From Camellia lanceoleosa (lineage: Eukaryota > Streptophyta > Magnoliopsida > Ericales > Theaceae), in NCBI GenBank assembly GCA_025200525.1, contig CM045770.1, forward strand, positions 120,691,429-120,755,428: a DNA stretch of 64,000 nt. The letters run 5' to 3'. Of the stretch, positions 58,727-64,000 are shown piece after piece. A program made the translations under genes and the position numbers. Each line of letters begins with the position of its first letter. The first letter of the stretch is position 1. The notes below the pieces were generated by a model. The model searched no databases. It was given only the letters and a program-made list of their open reading frames with translations, and was not told the origin of the DNA.

Positions 58727-58985
58727 AATGAGCATTTACATACAAGTTTTAATTTATGAATTTATATTCCATTAAGTTATAACTAAAATTTTTTGGACCT
58801 TCAAGTTTTATTAAAATTTTAATAGTTGAAATTACCCTTCAAATAATGAATGTTTATCATTTATGATTATTTATAAACGAATAATATGGTGATTTGACAT
58901 TTATTTTAATTTTTAAAATTTTAAATCACCAACTTTCAAATTGGAAAAATGAAAAAAAAAATTATGTGCAAAAAAAAAAACTAAT
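58727..58985. repeat. Diverged copy of the protease-to-MADS spacer
   Basis: Similar to 12740-12930 and 37855-38090 (TTTACATACAA..., TTTTTTGGAC, ...CAACTTTCAAATTG). It is clearly older and more diverged than those two, and lies to the left of MADS unit 3 as they lie to the left of units 1 and 2. Confidence 0.65.
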
Positions 58986-59655
58986 CAGTGTGTTTGGTTT
59001 TAATTTTTTGAAAATTGAGTTTTTTCTTTTTATTCTTTTTTCTTTTTTTTGTGAATCATTTTAAAATTTTAAGCATTTTTTTTAAATTTTTTTTTAAATG
59101 CATCTTAGTTAAATGTATCTAAATAGTAAAATATTTATGAAAAATATTTTAAAAAATTAATAAATATATAAAAATATACTGAATTTTGAATATTATCACC
59201 GATTGACTTCTCAAATGTATTTTTTTTACAAGTATGTAATGTAGAAAGCTAGGATTTGAGCTTTCTCAAATGTATTGTTTTTTAAAAGATTCATATCATA
59301 AGGGCTGGAGTAGTTAGTAAAATGTAGAGAGGTGACTATAACCGGACATGATAGATGAAGGCTTTGGGGTGGGCTCAACAAAATAATATATTTTTTTATA
59401 GTACATGATATTTAATGTGATAATTTTTATCTAATTATGAATAAAAATTAAAATATAAAAGGTCAAAGTAAAAAAAAAAAAAAAAACTTCAAAAGTAATG
59501 ATTAAAAAATAGCTAAACATAAGGTGGAGAAAGTGTAATTTACCCGAACTCATCCGTTGTGCGATATACTCTTTTTTTTTTTTTTTTTTGAACATGTTGT
59601 GCGATATACTTTGTTACACTTGTTTAGATCATGATGTAAGGTGAGAAAAAATAAT

Positions 59656-60057
59656 AATAATAATAATAATTATAATATCTCATCATTATATTTAGAGGAA
59701 TAAAAGATAAAAAAATATAATTTTTGACAAATTTTATTTAGATAGAGTAATAAAGTGTTTTATTTTATTTTATCATATTAACTTTTCATACTAATATTTT
59801 TTTTTTTTTTGATAAAAATAAAGGTGAAACACCAATAAATCCTAAAATATGATCTTAATAATAATAATAATTATAATATCTCATCATTATATTTAGAGGA
59901 ATAAAAGATAAAAAAATATAATTTTTGACAAATTTTATTTAGATAGAGTAATAAAGTGTTTTATTTTATTTTATCATATTAACTTTTCATACTAATAAAT
60001 TTTTTTTTTTTGATAAAAATAAAGGTGAAACACCAATAAATCCTAAAATATGATCTT
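59656..60057. repeat. 201-bp tandem duplication
   Basis: 59656-59856 and 59857-60057 are almost identical, differing in a few bases at the T run. Both begin with an (AAT)n run, which probably helped slippage or crossover. Non-coding. Confidence 0.9.
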
Positions 60058-60270
60058 GTGAAATATTTAGTCTTATATTTTTTCTTATGAACCCAAAAGT
60101 CCTATTAAAATGAAAATTACACCAAAGAGTAATCACTTACATGTTTAGGTTTAATTTTTTATGGATAAAACTGAGTTTGTCTAAATGTAAAATTACACAT
60201 TTTGACAATCCATATTATAGAGGATTTAGATTTTCCCTCATAGAACAAATCTCATATTACGAATAAAAAT

Positions 60271-60755
60271 GTGATACTCCAATAACGTAACACTCTAATG
60301 TAACACTCCAATGTAACACATTAAAAAACTCATTGGTGCACTTTTCTTAAACAAAACAACGTAACACTTCAAAAAAAACTTATTAGTGTACTTTTTTCCA
60401 AACATAACACTTCAATATAACATACAAAAAATCTCCGTAGTATACTTTTTTCGAACATAATACTCCAAACAACGTAATCCCAAACGTAACACTCCAATGT
60501 AACACACACAAAATTCAAAAAAATTCCTTAATATAATTTTTTCAAACGTGACACCCATAACTTGAAATTATACATTTGCTCAAAGCTTAATAAGGAATTT
60601 TTATAATATTTTTTGAATAGTTTGAAGAATCCTACAAACTTTTAGCATGGTTTGAATAATTACATATAATTTTCTTTTAGTGTTATATTGGAGTGTCACG
60701 TTTGGAAAAAGTATACCAATGAATTTTTTTTTGTTACATTAGAGTGTTACATTAA
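60271..60755. mobile_element. MITE-like inverted repeat in the MADS copy 3 promoter
   Basis: The longest of the three homologues. The left part has extra degenerate repeats of AACACTCCAATGTAACAC separated by TGTACTTTTTTC-like pieces; the right end is TTACATTAGAGTGTTACATT. Confidence 0.6.
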
Positions 60756-61061
60756 ATTTTTTTTTAAATATTATATTAAAATGTTATATTTAAAAAAAAT
60801 ACACAATTGCTTTAAATAATATTGTAATTGTAATGATTCCTTATATAGGTTTTCGATGTACTTTTAAAACTTTTGATCTCAATTTCTCTCTCTACCCTTC
60901 AATACTATGCTTTGCCAAGCACTCTGCTGGTTATACTTACATGTGTGTTTATAAAGTAATCAACTAATTCCGTGATTCCCGTCCTTCGTATCCCATCAAT
61001 CAAAACTCTTTCCTTGGCACCAACATACACATAGACACACACTCTCTCTACTCTCTCTTTC

Positions 61062-61072
61062 TATATATATAT
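61062..61072 (+). promoter_or_regulatory. TATA box, MADS copy 3
   Basis: TATATATATAT after a CT-rich tract. The leader differs from copies 1 and 2 by a local duplication of GTAGCAATTTCT. Confidence 0.55.
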
Positions 61073-61206
61073 GTAGCAATTTCTTACTCTTAACATTCTT
61101 ACGCACAAAAGTATACTTGTAGCAATTTCTGTGAGTGTCGCTCTGTTTTTTTTCATCAAAAGTATACTTGCAAGTTTTCCTTTCTTCATTCACAAGAAAA
61201 CAAGCC

Positions 61207-62019
61207 ATGGAGGTTGAAAATCGAATTCAGATTAAAAAACCCATCAAGCGAAGAATCATTGACAACCACAAATCGCGGAGCAGAGTGATGTACAAGAAGA
61301 GAAAAGCCTGTATCATCAAGAAAACAATGGAGCTCTCGATATTGTGCGACATCAATGCCTTCACCATCTGTTTTGGGCCCAACAATGAGGTTGAGACATG
61401 GCCTGAAAACCCAACCCACGTCAAAACTCTCATCAACGCGTACAAGAATAACCGTCGAGGCAAACAACTGGTTCAAGCCCAACAGCAACAACCCTCTGAT
61501 CATCATCGTGGCTTAGATGATAAAATCAGGGGTTTATTGGGTTGGAATGATGGTTGGCTTTGTGGGTTGTCAAGAGAACAGTTGATGAGTTTATGGAAAT
61601 TGATGAAATTGAAATTACAGGAATTAACAAGAAGAATTGAGTTGTTGATGTTCAGTAAGATGTACTACCAGTACCAACCATTAATCGAGCCACCGATGTT
61701 CGTGCCGCTTTGGCCATTGAATTGCAATGGAGTTCCTGGAAGTGGTGGTGGTGGTGGTGGTGAGTTGAGTGTGCCATTGACATGGGAGTTTAATGAAACA
61801 TTGGAGGAGACTACTCTTAATGCCATGAACAACTGTGATATTAATCAAATGTGTCTGCAATTTTCTTCGCCTCTCAATGAATTTCTGTTTGCGTCAATGT
61901 ATACGATGAATCCGCTGCAAAACACTGAGCCTCAGTTGGGTGAAGAAACAATCAGCAGCAATGACACTGACTCTCAAGCCAATCCCAATCTCAATGTGAA
62001 CATGAATTGGATTATTTAG
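61207..62019 (+). CDS. Type I (M-type) MADS-box transcription factor, copy 3
   Basis: 270 aa, beginning MEVENRIQIKK. The MADS domain is the same as in copies 1 and 2, including Cys35. It is shorter because the poly-Gly tract is reduced and the NAMNNCDI motif is single, which is probably the ancestral state. A few C-terminal substitutions (for example SNDTDS and NMNWII) mark it as the most diverged copy. The frame is open with the same ATG context. Convergent with the GET1-like exons downstream. Confidence 0.85.
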   Translation: MEVENRIQIKKPIKRRIIDNHKSRSRVMYKKRKACIIKKTMELSILCDINAFTICFGPNNEVETWPENPTHVKTLINAYKNNRRGKQLVQAQQQQPSDHHRGLDDKIRGLLGWNDGWLCGLSREQLMSLWKLMKLKLQELTRRIELLMFSKMYYQYQPLIEPPMFVPLWPLNCNGVPGSGGGGGGELSVPLTWEFNETLEETTLNAMNNCDINQMCLQFSSPLNEFLFASMYTMNPLQNTEPQLGEETISSNDTDSQANPNLNVNMNWII

Positions 62020-62385
62020 TTGGTTTATTTACTAGCTTTTTTTTTCTCTTCAAATTATGTTTTAGTAGAGTCTGAATTGTGCTTTGCACTGCAAATTGTA
62101 GGAAGTATGAGCATCTTTTTTGTTACATTATCAGTTGTATCTATTCTATTCTTCAATTTTAACAAACTTGAAATTATAACTTTTGTATCTGTTGCCCTTA
62201 GTTATTATTATTGATGCACTATATGGATTCTTACTATAATTTCTGTTTTGAACAATTCTAGACAACTAGTTTAATTTCTCTCCAAAACTTACACATGGAA
62301 TTCTTTTTGGTAAATCCCGAAAGAAGAAAAAAAAAAAACAAAAAAAAATTTCTCCAACTTATGTATGTTCAAGTAACAAATCCTT

Positions 62386-62421
62386 CTAATGGAAGACTTT
62401 TTGACCAATAATTTTGCTGAC
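62386..62421 (-). CDS. GET1/WRB-like gene, last exon with 12-codon deletion (unit 3)
   Basis: After the acceptor ATGCAG (62422-62427) come VSKIIGQKVFH and a TAG. The unit 1 homologue has 12 more codons (VGIISWLILSNR) right after the acceptor; their loss here is exactly 36 nt and keeps the frame. The deleted part is most of the third membrane segment, so the product would be shortened at its C-terminus. Assignment to a functional gene is uncertain. Confidence 0.45.
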   Translation of the reverse strand, partial: VSKIIGQKVFH

Positions 62422-63205
62422 CTGCATTTGCATCAAAACACATGATCAAAGACCTCATAACAGAAATCATCAAGCTCAAGTCTTATAATTTGTGTCTGTA
62501 ATAATTATTTTATTTACTTCATATGATGACATTTCAAACTGGCAGCATATGCATACTTCATTGAAAGAAGAATTGTACTGAATCAAGACACAACAGTAAA
62601 CTTTCAAGCATTTCTATTTCTTCAAGTAATGGAAAAATAATCATGCCAGCTGATTGGTGTAGCTTTGTAGTGTGCTATCTATAAAAAAATATATATAATT
62701 TTTTTTTGTTGTTGTCAATTCGAGTAAAAATTGCAACATCACAACGATAGAAACTATAGTAAACATTAATGCTCTGTTTGTTTAGGCAAAAAATATTTTC
62801 TACAGAAAATGTTTTCTAAAGTGTTTTCATATGTTTGGTTGCATCGTTGAAACTAATATACTAATGGTTGTATTGGTGGTGGTGGAGGAGTAGAGGTAGA
62901 AGCCGGTGGCCGTGGTGGTGGTGATGGCGATAGTGGTAGTAGTGTGGTGCCATTGGTAAGATTTTAGTTTAGAAAATGTTTTTCACCATTTGAAAGTGGA
63001 CACTTTGGGATGCGGAGAAGCTATTATTGCCCAGCTCTTGACCATGGAAAACATTTGCTGTTTCTACCAAAAGCCAAAAAAATACAAAAAATGTTTTTCA
63101 CCCAAAAAAACAGAGGGTAATAGAAAGTAGAAGACATCAACAATAAACTGGAAAACAGAGCATTCACAAATATGAATTTGGATATTAATGTCAAGAAAGC
63201 ATTAC

Positions 63206-63447
63206 CAAAGGGCTCCACAAGTTTCTTATATATGAAAGCCACAGGGACTCCCCAAAACCACCAAATCAGCAAAAAATAAGTAAAAACCTGTTGGGTAACC
63301 ATGCAACTAAACACTTCAGCACTTTGTTCAGGGGAACTTGTAAGTATTTTAAGCATCAAACTGTTCACAAGATCACCTTTAATATCACGAGACCTTTCAA
63401 ATATGAATCAGATGACGATTTCACCTCCTTCTTGTGCAATTCTTGAA
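63206..63447 (-). CDS. GET1/WRB-like (CHD5 domain) gene, transmembrane exon, partial gene
   Basis: An exon bounded by an acceptor CTTGCAG (63448-63454) and a donor GTAATG (starting 63205). It encodes QELHKKEVKSSSD, FERSRDIKGDLVNS and then a hydrophobic segment (TYFLLIWWFWGVPVAF) followed by KKLVEPFG. The WFWGVPVA...KKLVEPFG pattern matches the end of the coiled coil and second membrane span of plant GET1/WRB, the ER-membrane receptor for the GET3 chaperone that delivers tail-anchored proteins. Upstream exons (first span and coiled coil) would lie to the right, beyond the window. I could not place the short exon expected between this one and the last exon at 62386. The unit 1 copy is clearly broken; this one may belong to the parent gene. 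Confidence 0.6.
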
Positions 63448-64000
63448 CTGCAAGTTAGTTAAAGCTGTTAGATTCCATCCATACAAGGCAATATACATCC
63501 AAATTGAAAAAACAACAGTGAACTAGCAGGACATACAAATTACAACAGGAAGAAAACTACAGAAAGATAATGCAACTCCGACAAAAAGGCTAATGACTCA
63601 GACATGGCATGCAAAACTTAACCATTTGAAGCATAAATATGTACCATGTCTCTTTTCGTAGCCTCTCTTTAAAGCTAATAAAGAATAATCAACTCAAAAT
63701 TAAAGAATGGCCAACTTCAAAGACTGCAGCTAATGACAAAATAAAAATCCTGGCATTTTAGATAAATAAAAGTAAGAATCAACCAATATGAGCACATGGT
63801 AAGGAACCATGGATTCAAATTTTAAGGCACTATGTTGACAAGCTGAGACACTCTCAACAAGCAACTAAACACTTTGATGTCCTTCAAAGTAAAAACAAAA
63901 GAAAACAAAGGAACCAGAGGTGACAAAAAAAAAAATCACAATCTATACACTTTGCTACCACTGTTTGGTAATACAACACCAGTTGCTCCCATCACATGCT
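63448..64000. other. Probable intron/flank of the GET1-like gene
   Basis: No exon with GET1-like coding was found on the minus strand here; AT-rich sequence consistent with an intron running out of the window. Confidence 0.4.

Larger units (their letters stand above)
55881..60270. other. AT-rich intergenic sequence
   Basis: No gene recognised over 4.4 kb. It contains the MITEs, the tandem duplication and the relic listed separately, plus A/T homopolymers (for example 56736-56759) and an (AT)n run near 58297. Confidence 0.5.
60480..63420. repeat. MADS-containing duplicated segment, unit 3
   Basis: Aligns with unit 1 from the promoter MITE through the MADS gene to the GET1-like exons (about 17850-20771). 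The long upstream flank present in units 1 and 2 is absent. Confidence 0.85.

Noticed and set aside
1..64000. CRISPR arrays, rRNA, canonical tRNA genes, bacterial operons
   Set aside because: None seen; tRNA-like boxes belong to SINE-like pieces without a foldable cloverleaf.

Overview
This window is AT-rich plant nuclear DNA, most likely from a woody eudicot. The evidence is type I MADS-box genes, two plant-type Ty1/copia elements, an L1-type LINE with a C-terminal RNase H, a FAR1/FRS relic and many MITE-like hairpins. There are no operons or bacterial signals. I cannot name the species. Most of the sequence is repeats; the genes I can support are few and mostly belong to recent duplicates.

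Layout. 1-2361: non-coding apart from a decayed FAR1/FRS (MULE transposase-derived) fragment at 258-540. 2362-12930: two tandem copies (A, B) of a segment carrying a PDZ-less trypsin/HtrA-like serine protease gene on the minus strand. 12931-15411: a 2.5-kb foldback (inverted-repeat) element exactly at the junction with the next segment. 15412-20771: MADS unit 1, a type I MADS gene plus broken exons of a GET1/WRB-like gene. 20772-38060: protease segment C, hit by a copia element (21107-26625) and by a LINE (28495-34624) inside the protease reading frame. 39368-41515: a second large nested palindrome. 44088-55676: MADS unit 2, split by a second copia element (44633-51847). 55677-60270: AT-rich intergenic sequence with MITEs. 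60271-63447: MADS unit 3, with the better-preserved GET1-like exon at its right edge.

The broad pattern is a repeated protease + AT-rich spacer + MADS + GET1-fragment block, rearranged and loaded with transposons. MITEs present in some protease copies but not others give an order of events: copy A split first, and B and C share an insertion that A lacks. The MADS copies are open and nearly identical across all three units, so they look like a recent M-type cluster. Among the proteases only copy B has a complete reading frame with a normal ATG; A has lost its ATG and C is destroyed. All retroelements seen here carry lesions in their coding regions.

Nothing here is a convincing new biochemical system. 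The most unusual structures are the two kilobase-scale palindromic elements, the G-box array in the leader of copia element 1, and the MADS cluster with a non-canonical Cys in a normally invariant Gly position.
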